Source of the DNA: Flavobacterium sp.
GTDB lineage: Bacteria > Bacteroidota > Bacteroidia > Flavobacteriales > Flavobacteriaceae
Direction: 5' to 3'
DNA: 64,000 nt
Assembly (NCBI RefSeq): GCF_027484205.1
Contig: NZ_JAIXUB010000015.1
Span: 1-64,000 of the forward strand
Shown here: piece by piece, positions 35,640 through 44,454 of the stretch
Layout of the letters: each line of letters starts with the position of its first letter
Position numbering within the stretch: the stretch's first letter is position 1
Notes under the pieces: model-generated
What the model saw: only the letters and a program-made list of their open reading frames with translations
Database searches by the model: none
What the model was told of the DNA's origin: nothing
Position numbers and translations under genes: made by a program

Positions 35640-37511
35640 TTATCTTCCAAGATGAATTAGCAAAACCGAAATATCGCTAGGTGAAACGCCGCTTATCCTT
35701 GATGCTTGTGAAATGGTAACCGGTTTAATTTTTGATAATTTTTGTTTTGCTTCAATAGACATTGACTTAATTTGATTGTAATCAAAATCAGTTGGGATTT
35801 TGAAATTTTCTAATCTTGTCATTTTTTCTGCATTATTTCTTTCCTTATCAATATATCCAGAATATTTAACGTGAATTTCTGCTTGCTCTAAAATTTCTCT
35901 GTCGAGATTATTTGCTTCAGCGTAATCTCTTACTTTATCAAATTTTAAAAAATCTTCCAATTCCAATTGTGGACGTGTAAAAATCTTAAACATCTTATCG
36001 GATTGAACAATTGGAGAACTTCCTTTTTCTTCTAATACAGGATTTGCTTCTGCTGTCGTCAAACTTGTTTCTTTAAAAAAATTCACCATTTTATCTGAAG
36101 CTTCAAATTTTTCTTCCATTCTACGAAGACGTTTCTCTGAAGCTAAACCAATTTCATATCCTTTTGGTGTTAATCTGAAATCGGCATTATCCTGACGCAA
36201 TAGCGTTCTGAATTCGGCACGTGAAGTAAACATTCTATATGGTTCTTCTGTTCCTTTAGTAATTAAGTCGTCAATTAAAACACCAATGTAGGCTTCATCT
36301 CTTTTTAAAATCAACGGATCTTTTTCTTGAACTTTTAAAGCTGCATTGATTCCTGCCATTAATCCTTGAGATGCCGCTTCTTCATAACCAGTTGTACCGT
36401 TAATTTGACCTGCAAAATATAAACCTTCAACCAACTTGGTTTCTAACGTATGCTTTAATTGTGTAGGTGGAAAATAATCATATTCGATAGCATATCCTGG
36501 ACGGAAAAACTTAACTTTTTCAAAACCTTCAACAGAACGTAATGCTTTAAATTGTATATCTTCTGGTAACGAAGTAGAAAATCCGTTGACGTAAACTTCA
36601 ACAGTATCCCATCCTTCTGGTTCAATAAACAATTGATGTCTTTCTTTATCAGCAAAACGATTTATTTTATCTTCAATTGACGGACAATATCTTGGACCAA
36701 GTGATTTGATTCTACCATTAAACATTGGAGAGCGATCAAAACCTTCACGAAGAATATCATGTACGTTCAAAGAAGTGTATGTCATATGACACAATCTTTG
36801 ATGAGTTAAGGGTTTGGTTTCATCTGAATAAGAAAATTTATCAGGACGTTCGTCACCAGGTTCTTCTCTCATTTTGGAATAATCTAAAGAACGTCCATCA
36901 ACTCTTGGTGGTGTTCCTGTTTTCATTCTTCCTGATTCAAAACCAACTTTAATTAAATCCTCAGTAATTCCATATGCGGCACTTTCTCCTGCTCTTCCGC
37001 CACCAAATTGTTTATCACCAATGTGTATTAAACCATTAAGAAAAGTTCCATTAGTAAGCACTACGGTTTTAGCTTTAATCTCAATACCTAAAGAAGTTTT
37101 TATTCCTTCAATTTTGCCATTTGAAATACTTAAACCCGAAACCATTTCTTGATAAAAATCAACATTAGGTGTTCGCTCTAACATTAAACGCCACTCTTCA
37201 GAAAAACGCATTCTGTCAGATTGAACTCTTGGTGACCACATTGCTGGACCTTTTGATTTATTCAACATTTTAAATTGAATAGCGGTTTTATCAGACACAA
37301 TTCCTGAATAACCTCCAAGCGCATCGATTTCACGAACAATTTGACCTTTTGCAATTCCACCCATTGCAGGATTACAAGACATCTGTGCAATATTCTGCAA
37401 ACTCATCGTGACCAACAAAGTAGAGCAACCTAAATTTGCGGCAGCAGCAGCAGCTTCACATCCAGCATGACCAGCACCAACAACTATAACATCATATTTT
37501 TCTAAAAACAT
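35640..37511 (-). CDS. mnmG: tRNA uridine-5-carboxymethylaminomethyl synthesis enzyme MnmG (GidA)
   Basis: FAD enzyme that with MnmE places a carboxymethylaminomethyl group on wobble uridine 34 of some tRNAs. 623 residues. Seen: FAD site DVIVVGAGHAGCEAAAAAAN, MSCNPAMGGIAKGQIVREIDALGG, FGGGRAGESAAYGI, TGTPPRVDGRSLDYSK and the C-terminal HTH-like part FDYNQIKSMSIEAKQKL. Full length. In many bacteria this gene lies near the replication origin; here it lies between parS-like sites. Confidence 0.97.
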   Translation of the reverse strand: MFLEKYDVIVVGAGHAGCEAAAAAANLGCSTLLVTMSLQNIAQMSCNPAMGGIAKGQIVREIDALGGYSGIVSDKTAIQFKMLNKSKGPAMWSPRVQSDRMRFSEEWRLMLERTPNVDFYQEMVSGLSISNGKIEGIKTSLGIEIKAKTVVLTNGTFLNGLIHIGDKQFGGGRAGESAAYGITEDLIKVGFESGRMKTGTPPRVDGRSLDYSKMREEPGDERPDKFSYSDETKPLTHQRLCHMTYTSLNVHDILREGFDRSPMFNGRIKSLGPRYCPSIEDKINRFADKERHQLFIEPEGWDTVEVYVNGFSTSLPEDIQFKALRSVEGFEKVKFFRPGYAIEYDYFPPTQLKHTLETKLVEGLYFAGQINGTTGYEEAASQGLMAGINAALKVQEKDPLILKRDEAYIGVLIDDLITKGTEEPYRMFTSRAEFRTLLRQDNADFRLTPKGYEIGLASEKRLRRMEEKFEASDKMVNFFKETSLTTAEANPVLEEKGSSPIVQSDKMFKIFTRPQLELEDFLKFDKVRDYAEANNLDREILEQAEIHVKYSGYIDKERNNAEKMTRLENFKIPTDFDYNQIKSMSIEAKQKLSKIKPVTISQASRISGVSPSDISVLLIHLGR

Positions 37512-37548
37512 TTCTTATTTTATTAAAATCAAAATTGATTTATGATAA

Positions 37549-37564
37549 TGTTCCACGTGGAACT
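37549..37564. promoter_or_regulatory. parS-like ParB-binding site 2
   Basis: TGTTCCACGTGGAACT: matches 14 of 16 positions of TGTTNCACGTGAAACA and is itself nearly palindromic (GTTCCACGTGGAAC is perfect). It lies upstream of mnmG, 29 bp before site 3. Confidence 0.75.
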
Positions 37565-37589
37565 ATTATTTGTAATTTGAAAAAGTTGC

Positions 37590-38009
37590 TTAATGTTCCA
37601 CGTGAAACATCTTGATTTTTTCATCTTCTTTTTGACGCATCAATTGCTCGTCTTCAATTGATTTATCTTTATATCCACAGTAATGTAAAACACCATGAAT
37701 GATAACTCTTTTAAGTTCATCTTCAAATGTGGTATTAAAATCATTGGCATTTTCGCGAACCCTATCAATAGAAACGAAAACATCACCGTGTAATTCGTTT
37801 CCTACGGAATAATCAAAGCTAATAATATCAGTATAATAATCGTGTTGTAGATATTGCTTGTTAATTTCAAGTATATATTCATCATCACAAAAGATATAAT
37901 TTATATCACCTTCTTTCTTGCTTTCAGATAAAATTACATTGGAAATCCAAGAAGAAAATTGTTCTTCATTTGGTAACTCAAAATCTGTTTCGTAATTAAA
38001 ACTAATCAT
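37590..38009 (-). CDS. ybeY: rRNA maturation endoribonuclease YbeY
   Basis: Single-strand specific endonuclease for 16S rRNA maturation and ribosome quality control. 139 residues. The metal site is present as IIHGVLHYCGYKD: two His are conserved, the third His of the E. coli HGxLHLxGxDH motif is replaced by Lys-Asp, as in other Bacteroidota. Seen also: FSSWISNVILSESKKEGDI, YTDIISFDYS and GDVFVSIDRVRENA. The C-terminus MFHVEH is encoded by a parS-like sequence. 8-bp overlap with the DUF4175 gene. Confidence 0.94.
   Translation of the reverse strand: MISFNYETDFELPNEEQFSSWISNVILSESKKEGDINYIFCDDEYILEINKQYLQHDYYTDIISFDYSVGNELHGDVFVSIDRVRENANDFNTTFEDELKRVIIHGVLHYCGYKDKSIEDEQLMRQKEDEKIKMFHVEH
37594..37609. 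promoter_or_regulatory. parS-like ParB-binding site 3, inside ybeY
   Basis: TGTTCCACGTGAAACA matches the B. subtilis parS consensus TGTTNCACGTGAAACA in every fixed position. It lies within the last codons of ybeY, where read on the minus strand it encodes MFHVEH. Confidence 0.85.
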
Positions 38010-41000
38010 TCTTTTTAAAATATTCTTGAACCTTTTGATTAAAATTCGAGCGCAAAGGTAAGGTTTGTCTATTTAAAATTTCAACACTATTTAAATATTC
38101 TTGCAAACGTGTTGGAAGTGTATTAGATGTGTTGATATAATCTTTCTTATTGGTTTCAGCTTGACGCTTTTGCTCTTGACCTTGTTCTTGAGTAGCTTTT
38201 TCAAGTTTTAGCATTTCATATTTAAGGTTCAACATCTTTTGCAAAACCTCATTATTAAAACCTTTATTCAATAATTGCTTTTCAATTTGTTTCATTTGAT
38301 CAATAGCGTTTTGACCTGCGCCACCAAGACCTTTTTTATTTAGTTCGTTTTGCAAAGCTTCACGAAGCTGTTGTTGCTCTTTATAAATTTCCATAATTTT
38401 TTCTGCATCGCCTTCACCATCTTCATCATTCTCACCATTATTGTTTCCTTGAGAGTTTCCATTTCCTCCAGAACCTTGACCCGTTTTTCCATCCTTACCT
38501 TTACCATCCTTTCCTTCTTTTCCTTTGCCCTCTTTTCCACCTTCCTTTTCGCCGTCTTTACCACTTTGTCCATCACCAGGTTTTTGTCCTGGTTTCATTC
38601 CTTTCTTCATTTTTTCACCAAGACCTTCTTGCTTCTTAATAATATCTGGCAATTGCATTCCTGAACCTTGACCTGGTGATGGCTTTCCTTTTCCTGATCC
38701 AGACATAGGCATTGACATCGACATTTGCATGGAATTCATAATTGAAGCAAGCATGTCAGCAAGTTTATTAGCAGACGAAACGGCAAATTGTTGGTGAGAA
38801 ACGCCTTTTACAACATTTGCTTCAGCTAAAGTTTCTAAAGCTTTATCAACATTATATTGAACATTACCTACTTCTTTAGTTACATCTTCTGCGATTTTTG
38901 GATTACGTAAAGACATTGCGAAAAGACTATCATCAACATGCTTGAACTGTTGTTTTAAATTTTGTTGAATTTTAAGGTTTTTATTAAAAGATGGAGAACC
39001 TCTTTTTAAACCTTTAAATTCCTTCATTACGTCCTCTTGTGAAAAAGAATAAGCTAAAAGATTGTCTAATATCTGACGTAACATTGCCACATCTTCCTCC
39101 ATTTGTTCTTGCTCGCCAGCTTCCATGCTTTCTTGCATATCTTGACTCATTTGCTTCATTTTCTTTGAAGCACTTTTTTGTTTTGGTTTTGCACCAGCTT
39201 TTGATTGCTTCTTCAATTCATCAGAAGCTTTATTCAAATCTTCATCAATACTTTTCTCTTTTGGAGCAGTTTCAGGTAAGTCAACTGGAGATTTTAACTC
39301 TTCATTGTCTTTCTTTAAATCTTGTAATTCTTTTTGAATTTCGTCAAACTCCTTATTAATTTCTTCTTGTTTTTCTGTAGAATTTTCCTTTTCATTTTCA
39401 GATAATTTATCTTGTTTCTCAGCTAATTTTTCTAATTTATCAGCAATTTGTTCAGCTTTCTTTTCTACATAATACTTTTTAGTAAGCTCTACTAATTGTT
39501 CTAAACTTTTAGTTTGATTTTTACTTTGCTGTTTAAGCTTATCCATTTTTTCGAACAATTCTTCCTTTTGAATTTTATCGTTCAACTCTTTTAATTCATC
39601 AAGAAGTTTTTTATTTTTTTCGAAATCTTTATCAACCTTTTCAAGACGTTCTTTCAATAATTCTTTCATTTCGTCCTTCTTGTCCGTCTTCACTTTATCA
39701 AGATTATCTTTCATTTTTTCGGCAAATTCCTTCATCATTTCATCTTGTTGCTTTTGACGTTTAATGAAATCATTTACCTTTTGTTGCTCTTTAAATTCAA
39801 GATTATCTTTCTCCTTACCCATTTTTTGAAGCTTATCCATTTCATTAAATTGCTTCTCTTGTGTTTTGAGTGATTTTTCTAGTGAATTGATGTTATCGTT
39901 TTGTTGTTCAAGCAATTGATCTTCTTTTTCAACATCGGTTGCTTCTCTATGAGAAAAAACAGAAGATTTAGTACTTTTATAATTATGAATAGCATCATTG
40001 TCAAAAATTTCAAAATAATATTCGTAAGATACGCCTTGTTGAATTGGTAAATTGCTTGGAAAAGCGAATACAAATTGGTCATAAACATCACGCTTAACAT
40101 TAATTGTTCCACGTTTAGCGTTAGAAGGATTATCTTTTGGATAGTAAATAATTTGAAGCTTAGAAAGCCCATAATCATCTGAAACTTGTCCTAAAACATA
40201 GTTTTTAGCAATCTTTAAACTATCTGGAGCATTTCCAACAGCAATTGTTGGATATTGATCTTTGATAACCGAAATTTGATAGTTTAATTTTTCGTAATTC
40301 TGAACCTTATTATTTGATGTAATAATTTGGTAATCTGTATTTTGAACAATACTTTTAGATAATAAAAATTGATTTTCGTTTTTAGAAAAAGAAAACTTAG
40401 AATTAGCGCCAACCCAATCCACTTTTTGAGTTGCCAAAGTATTCATACGCCAAGTTATTCTTGTTCCTTCTGGAATAACTGCATTTCCTGTACCCTTAAT
40501 CACTTCAGATTTTTTATTCAAATAACTTGGGAAGTTTAAAACCATTTCAAAGTTAGCAATCGATGGAACGGTTACTACTTTAAGTTCATAAACAGCAGAT
40601 GAAACCTCATTTGCTTCTATGTGAAACTCAATATTCTGTTTAGGTTTTGGTATCACAAATTGAAATTCTCCAGGTTTACTGCTTTCCATAAAATAACTTT
40701 CGTCATCTATAAAAATCATCGCGTTTTCAGGAACAATTTTACCATTCGTTTTAACTTTCAAAACGAAATCTTTGTTCTGTTCTGTTTGTAAATTTTTATT
40801 TAATATTTGAAATTCAAATGGTGCTGGTGGCAAAAATTGTTGCTTATAATTTACCACACGATTAAAACTTTGAGAAATAATATCGCTTTGTCCTGATATC
40901 ATAAAAAATAAAAAGAACAAAATTGGTATAATCGCTAAAGGCAAATATTTTTTATTCGTTCCGAAGTTGATGGCGTTACCAAAAGGAATAGGTTGCAATG

Positions 41001-41400
41001 TATTTGCTTTTTGTTCAATAGAAGCAACTAACAACTCTGATTTATTTTTATCTTGAGACAATTGTAAAAAATTAGTAAGCTTGTCGCCCACTTCACTAAA
41101 ATGATTTCCAATAATTTTTGAAGCATCATCATAGTTAATTCCTTTTTGAAGTTTGAATAGTTTAAATAGAGGAAATAAAATAAATCGCAATAGCAGGAAA
41201 AGTTCCACTACGATAAATGTCCAAAATAAAATGGTTCTAGCTGTAGGTTTTAACCAAAGGAAATACTCAACAAAAAGCGTAAAAAGAAAATAAAGCAACC
41301 CAATTCCAACGAAGAAAATGGTTCCACGAAGTAGTTCGTTTGTGTAAAACTTCTTAATAAACTGTTCGAGTTTATCGAATATAATGTTTTGATGTTCCAA
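38002..41400 (-). CDS. DUF4175 family membrane protein, large
   Basis: About 1132 residues. Two membrane segments near the start (LLRGTIFFVGIGLLYFLF and RTILFWTFIVVELFLLLRF), one at about 190 (YLPLAIIPILFFLFFMISG), then a large periplasmic part with beta-rich domains, and from about 590 a long Lys/Glu coiled coil. A Gly/Lys/Asp-rich low-complexity stretch is at about 1000-1065. Matches the Bacteroidota DUF4175 family. No ATG fits the family start; the frame runs into the start of gltX, so a TTG at 41398-41400 (LEHQNIIFDKLEQF) is the likely start. Function unknown. Confidence 0.82.
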   Translation of the reverse strand: MEHQNIIFDKLEQFIKKFYTNELLRGTIFFVGIGLLYFLFTLFVEYFLWLKPTARTILFWTFIVVELFLLLRFILFPLFKLFKLQKGINYDDASKIIGNHFSEVGDKLTNFLQLSQDKNKSELLVASIEQKANTLQPIPFGNAINFGTNKKYLPLAIIPILFFLFFMISGQSDIISQSFNRVVNYKQQFLPPAPFEFQILNKNLQTEQNKDFVLKVKTNGKIVPENAMIFIDDESYFMESSKPGEFQFVIPKPKQNIEFHIEANEVSSAVYELKVVTVPSIANFEMVLNFPSYLNKKSEVIKGTGNAVIPEGTRITWRMNTLATQKVDWVGANSKFSFSKNENQFLLSKSIVQNTDYQIITSNNKVQNYEKLNYQISVIKDQYPTIAVGNAPDSLKIAKNYVLGQVSDDYGLSKLQIIYYPKDNPSNAKRGTINVKRDVYDQFVFAFPSNLPIQQGVSYEYYFEIFDNDAIHNYKSTKSSVFSHREATDVEKEDQLLEQQNDNINSLEKSLKTQEKQFNEMDKLQKMGKEKDNLEFKEQQKVNDFIKRQKQQDEMMKEFAEKMKDNLDKVKTDKKDEMKELLKERLEKVDKDFEKNKKLLDELKELNDKIQKEELFEKMDKLKQQSKNQTKSLEQLVELTKKYYVEKKAEQIADKLEKLAEKQDKLSENEKENSTEKQEEINKEFDEIQKELQDLKKDNEELKSPVDLPETAPKEKSIDEDLNKASDELKKQSKAGAKPKQKSASKKMKQMSQDMQESMEAGEQEQMEEDVAMLRQILDNLLAYSFSQEDVMKEFKGLKRGSPSFNKNLKIQQNLKQQFKHVDDSLFAMSLRNPKIAEDVTKEVGNVQYNVDKALETLAEANVVKGVSHQQFAVSSANKLADMLASIMNSMQMSMSMPMSGSGKGKPSPGQGSGMQLPDIIKKQEGLGEKMKKGMKPGQKPGDGQSGKDGEKEGGKEGKGKEGKDGKGKDGKTGQGSGGNGNSQGNNNGENDEDGEGDAEKIMEIYKEQQQLREALQNELNKKGLGGAGQNAIDQMKQIEKQLLNKGFNNEVLQKMLNLKYEMLKLEKATQEQGQEQKRQAETNKKDYINTSNTLPTRLQEYLNSVEILNRQTLPLRSNFNQKVQEYFKKND

Positions 41401-41577
41401 AATTGTTGATACTATGTTTATAACCGATAAAAATACAAATTTATACTTAGGATAAAAGTTAAATCTTTCTAAAACACAAAAAGCAATGTCAATAACAATT
41501 TCAAAAGTCAACAATGAGAGTAACCACTTTACGATTTTGAAATTGATTTTTGAAATTGAAATTGATTTTTGAAATTG

Positions 41578-41585
41578 TATCTTTG
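41578..41585 (+). promoter_or_regulatory. Promoter -7 element for gltX with upstream tandem words
   Basis: TATCTTTG lies 28 bases before the gltX ATG. The 45 bases before it (41533-41577) are tandem imperfect copies of GATTTTTGAAATT, so the -33 TTTG could be supplied by more than one copy. Confidence 0.6.
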
Positions 41586-41613
41586 CATATTGAATTAATT
41601 TTATACAAAAAAA

Positions 41614-43128
41614 ATGTCTAAACAAGTTCGTGTGCGTTTTGCACCAAGTCCAACTGGACCATTGCATATTGGTGGTGTAAGAACCGCTTTATTTAATTAT
41701 TTATTTGCAAAAAAACATGGTGGTGTTTTCTATTTGCGAATTGAAGATACCGACCAAAATCGGTTTGTTCCTGGAGCAGAAGAATACATTATGGAAGCTT
41801 TAGAATGGTTAGGAATTGCTCCAAGTGAAACCATTGGGAAGAACGAAAAATTTGGACCTTATCGTCAATCGGAAAGAAAAGATTTATATAAACAATATGC
41901 TGATCAATTAATTGAGTCAGGAAATGCTTATTACGCTTTTGATTCTGCAGAAAGTTTAGATTCTTTGAGAAAACAATATGAATCAGAAGGAAAAACTTTT
42001 ATTTATAACTGGTCTATTCGTGAAAAATTAGATACTTCTTTAGTAATTTCAAAAGAAGAAACAGATAAAAGAATTGCATCTGGTGCTGATTATGTTATCC
42101 GATTTAAAACTCCTGTAAATGAAACGTTGCATTTGAATGACATCATTCGTGGAGACATTAAATTTGAAACTAATTTATTAGACGATAAGGTTTTATTCAA
42201 ATCGGATGGAATGCCGACTTATCATTTAGCGAATATTGTTGATGATCATTTAATGGAAACTTCTCACGTTATTCGTGGTGAAGAATGGTTGCCAAGTATG
42301 CCTTTACACGTTTTATTGTACAAAGCATTTGGTTGGGAAGCACCAGAATTTGCGCATTTACCGTTGATATTAAAACCAATTGGAAACGGAAAATTATCAA
42401 AACGTGATGGAGATAAAATGGGATTTCCAGTATTTCCATTAGAATGGAAAAGCGAAGAAGGAATTTCATCTGGTTACAGAGAGAAAGGTTTCTTTCCTGA
42501 AGCTGTAATTAACTTTTTGGCTCTTTTAGGATGGAATGATGGAACCAATCAAGAGTTATTTTCATTAGAAGAATTGTGTGAAAAATTTGATTTGAACAGA
42601 GTTCATAAAGCTGGTGCTAAATTTGATCCTGAAAAAAATAAATGGTTTAATCATCAATATTTACAAAAACAAAGCGATGAAAGTTTGGCGAAAGCCTTTG
42701 CTCCTATTTTGGCAGAAAAAGGCATTTCTTCCGAAGTTTCGGGAGCGCTCAATGTGACAAAAATAACATCGTTGATTAAAGAACGCGCTAATTTCGTATC
42801 CGATTTCTGGGAATTATCAGATTATTTCTTTGTTGCTCCAACATCTTACGATGAAAAAGCAGCTAAAAATTGGAAAGAAGAAACACCAAATTTAATGCAA
42901 CAGTTGATTTCTATATTAGAGAATATTGGCGATTTCACATCCGTAAATATTGAAACGATTGTAAAAGATTGGATGACTAAAAACGAAATTGGAATGGGTA
43001 AAGTAATGCAACCTTTTAGATTGAGTTTGGTCGGTGCTTTAAAAGGACCACATCTTTTTGATATTGTAGAATTGATTGGAAAAGAAGAAACCATCAAACG
43101 ATTAGAAAAAGCGATTGCTAGTTTATAG
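41614..43128 (+). CDS. gltX: Glutamate--tRNA ligase
   Basis: Charges tRNA-Glu with glutamate. 504 residues. The class I HIGH motif is FAPSPTGPLHIGG (His18), the KMSKS-like motif is GKLSKRDGDK, and the QSERKDLYKQYADQLI and HVIRGEEWLPSMP segments fit GluRS. An independent glnS occurs at 48239, so glutaminylation here does not need the amidotransferase route. The gene is transcribed away from the DUF4175 gene and ends in a strong terminator. Confidence 0.96.
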   Translation: MSKQVRVRFAPSPTGPLHIGGVRTALFNYLFAKKHGGVFYLRIEDTDQNRFVPGAEEYIMEALEWLGIAPSETIGKNEKFGPYRQSERKDLYKQYADQLIESGNAYYAFDSAESLDSLRKQYESEGKTFIYNWSIREKLDTSLVISKEETDKRIASGADYVIRFKTPVNETLHLNDIIRGDIKFETNLLDDKVLFKSDGMPTYHLANIVDDHLMETSHVIRGEEWLPSMPLHVLLYKAFGWEAPEFAHLPLILKPIGNGKLSKRDGDKMGFPVFPLEWKSEEGISSGYREKGFFPEAVINFLALLGWNDGTNQELFSLEELCEKFDLNRVHKAGAKFDPEKNKWFNHQYLQKQSDESLAKAFAPILAEKGISSEVSGALNVTKITSLIKERANFVSDFWELSDYFFVAPTSYDEKAAKNWKEETPNLMQQLISILENIGDFTSVNIETIVKDWMTKNEIGMGKVMQPFRLSLVGALKGPHLFDIVELIGKEETIKRLEKAIASL

Positions 43129-43161
43129 AAAAAAGTCCCGATTGATTCGGGACTTTTTTTT
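43129..43161 (+). terminator. Terminator after gltX
   Basis: GTCCCGA (43135-43141) and TCGGGAC (43147-43153) flank a 5-base loop, with A-run and T-run. The TCCCGA/TCGGGA stem echoes the palindromes seen at 50845 and 61212. It can also serve the minus-strand gene that ends at 43170. Confidence 0.9.
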
Positions 43162-43169
43162 ATAATTTA

Positions 43170-43862
43170 TCAATTATTTGTACTTGTCAAAAGCATATAA
43201 CTCACACCAAAAGTTAAGCTACTCGTTTTTCCAGAAAGTGTTGGACCAGTATAGATATTATTCTCGTCATAACTATTTGTTTTAAATTCTGCAAGCATGT
43301 TTGGCAAACCCATACTATATCTGATGTCAAATCTAAATTTGTTATAACCGCCAGTTAATCCAGCTCCAAAACCATAATTTATCTTTGCAAAATTATCAAA
43401 TTCACCACTTTTGATTAAATAGGGTAAATAATTTTGTCCATTTTGATCTTCATTATTTGAGGATAATTTATTTCCAAATGAAGCAAAAATACCTGCTTGT
43501 GGACCAAAAAAGAATTTGCCTTCATCTGGCTTAATGATGTAATAATTCAAATAAAAACCTAATTCAGTTGTTGCATATTTTAAATCTGCTTCTCTAACTT
43601 GAGAAAAAGAATTGTCAACATATTTAGCACCCATAGTATTATTTTTATAAAGTAACTCTACTTGATAATTATAAGACTCATGATAACCAAAGTTAAAATT
43701 AGTTCCTACAAAAAAACCAGGCTTTGATTCGGATAAAAAATCAGAAGATTTTAAACTAGTTTGACTATATCCAGCTGCTAGATAAAATCCTCTTGGTGCT
43801 TGACTATAAGTATAAAAACTAGTTAATATTATGCTCAAAAAAAGTAAAATTTGTTTTTTCAT
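43170..43862 (-). CDS. Outer-membrane beta-barrel protein (PorT-like fold)
   Basis: 230 residues. Signal peptide MKKQILLFLSIILTSFYTYSQ, then a small beta-barrel of about 200 residues (APRGFYLAAGYSQTSL, GFFVGTNFNFGYHESYNYQVELLY, FRFDIRYSMGLPNM) that ends with SLTFGVSYMLL. Typical of the 8-stranded outer-membrane protein group in Bacteroidota. Function not known. It is the last of three minus-strand genes that follow each other tightly. Confidence 0.8.
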   Translation of the reverse strand: MKKQILLFLSIILTSFYTYSQAPRGFYLAAGYSQTSLKSSDFLSESKPGFFVGTNFNFGYHESYNYQVELLYKNNTMGAKYVDNSFSQVREADLKYATTELGFYLNYYIIKPDEGKFFFGPQAGIFASFGNKLSSNNEDQNGQNYLPYLIKSGEFDNFAKINYGFGAGLTGGYNKFRFDIRYSMGLPNMLAEFKTNSYDENNIYTGPTLSGKTSSLTFGVSYMLLTSTNN

Positions 43863-43872
43863 TTTAGTAGTA

Positions 43873-44454
43873 TTATTTACAGTTTATATATTCTGTATTA
43901 TTAAATATGGAGAGTATTTGATCGTTTACTTTAACTGAATCAAGCAAATCCATTAATTTGACACAATCAGAAAAATGCTTTTTAATTAATGCATAAACTG
44001 ATGCTTTTAGCTCAACTTGTTTTTTGTCAGAATAAAGGAAATTAAATGATTCAATTATGTTTTCCTCTTTATCAATAACATACATTTCATATTGACCACT
44101 TGAGTATGACATTCTGCCACTAGGTGAAGATGATGTTACAGTAATACATCTAGCAATTAAAGTTTTTTCATTATTTTCACCTAAAACAAAATAAACCTGT
44201 GATTTTTTAGATTTATTTAAATTAATTGATTTTAATAATTTTCCGTTAACATTAGCATAATCTAAATCATCAAACTTTATATATTTTTCCCAAGTTTTAC
44301 CAACTAACGAATATGAAATTCTTTTATCAATTAAAATAACGTTAATAACATCATCTCTTACGATTGTCTTTGTTCCTTTTTTATCAACGATAAATGAGTT
44401 TTGCGAATATGCAACTACTGTAAAAAAAAGGGAAATAAATAGCAAATTTTTCAT
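43873..44454 (-). CDS. Secreted protein of unknown function
   Basis: 193 residues with signal peptide MKNLLFISLFFTVVAYSQ. The body has an opening NSFIVDKKGTKTIVRDD and a middle part with SSPSGRMSYSSGQYEMYVID. I recognise no family. Its stop is 10 bp from the barrel gene's start, and its start overlaps the end of the preceding lipoprotein gene by 1 bp, so the three make one transcript. Predicted envelope location. Confidence 0.75.
   Translation of the reverse strand: MKNLLFISLFFTVVAYSQNSFIVDKKGTKTIVRDDVINVILIDKRISYSLVGKTWEKYIKFDDLDYANVNGKLLKSINLNKSKKSQVYFVLGENNEKTLIARCITVTSSSPSGRMSYSSGQYEMYVIDKEENIIESFNFLYSDKKQVELKASVYALIKKHFSDCVKLMDLLDSVKVNDQILSIFNNTEYINCK

Noticed and set aside
38340..38664. 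Frames in both directions in the low-complexity part of the DUF4175 gene
   Set aside because: Explained by the repeated GGTAAA-type codons of the Gly/Lys tract.
40107..40122. Half parS-like TGTTCCACG in the DUF4175 gene
   Set aside because: The second half (TTTAGCG) does not match; only one arm present.
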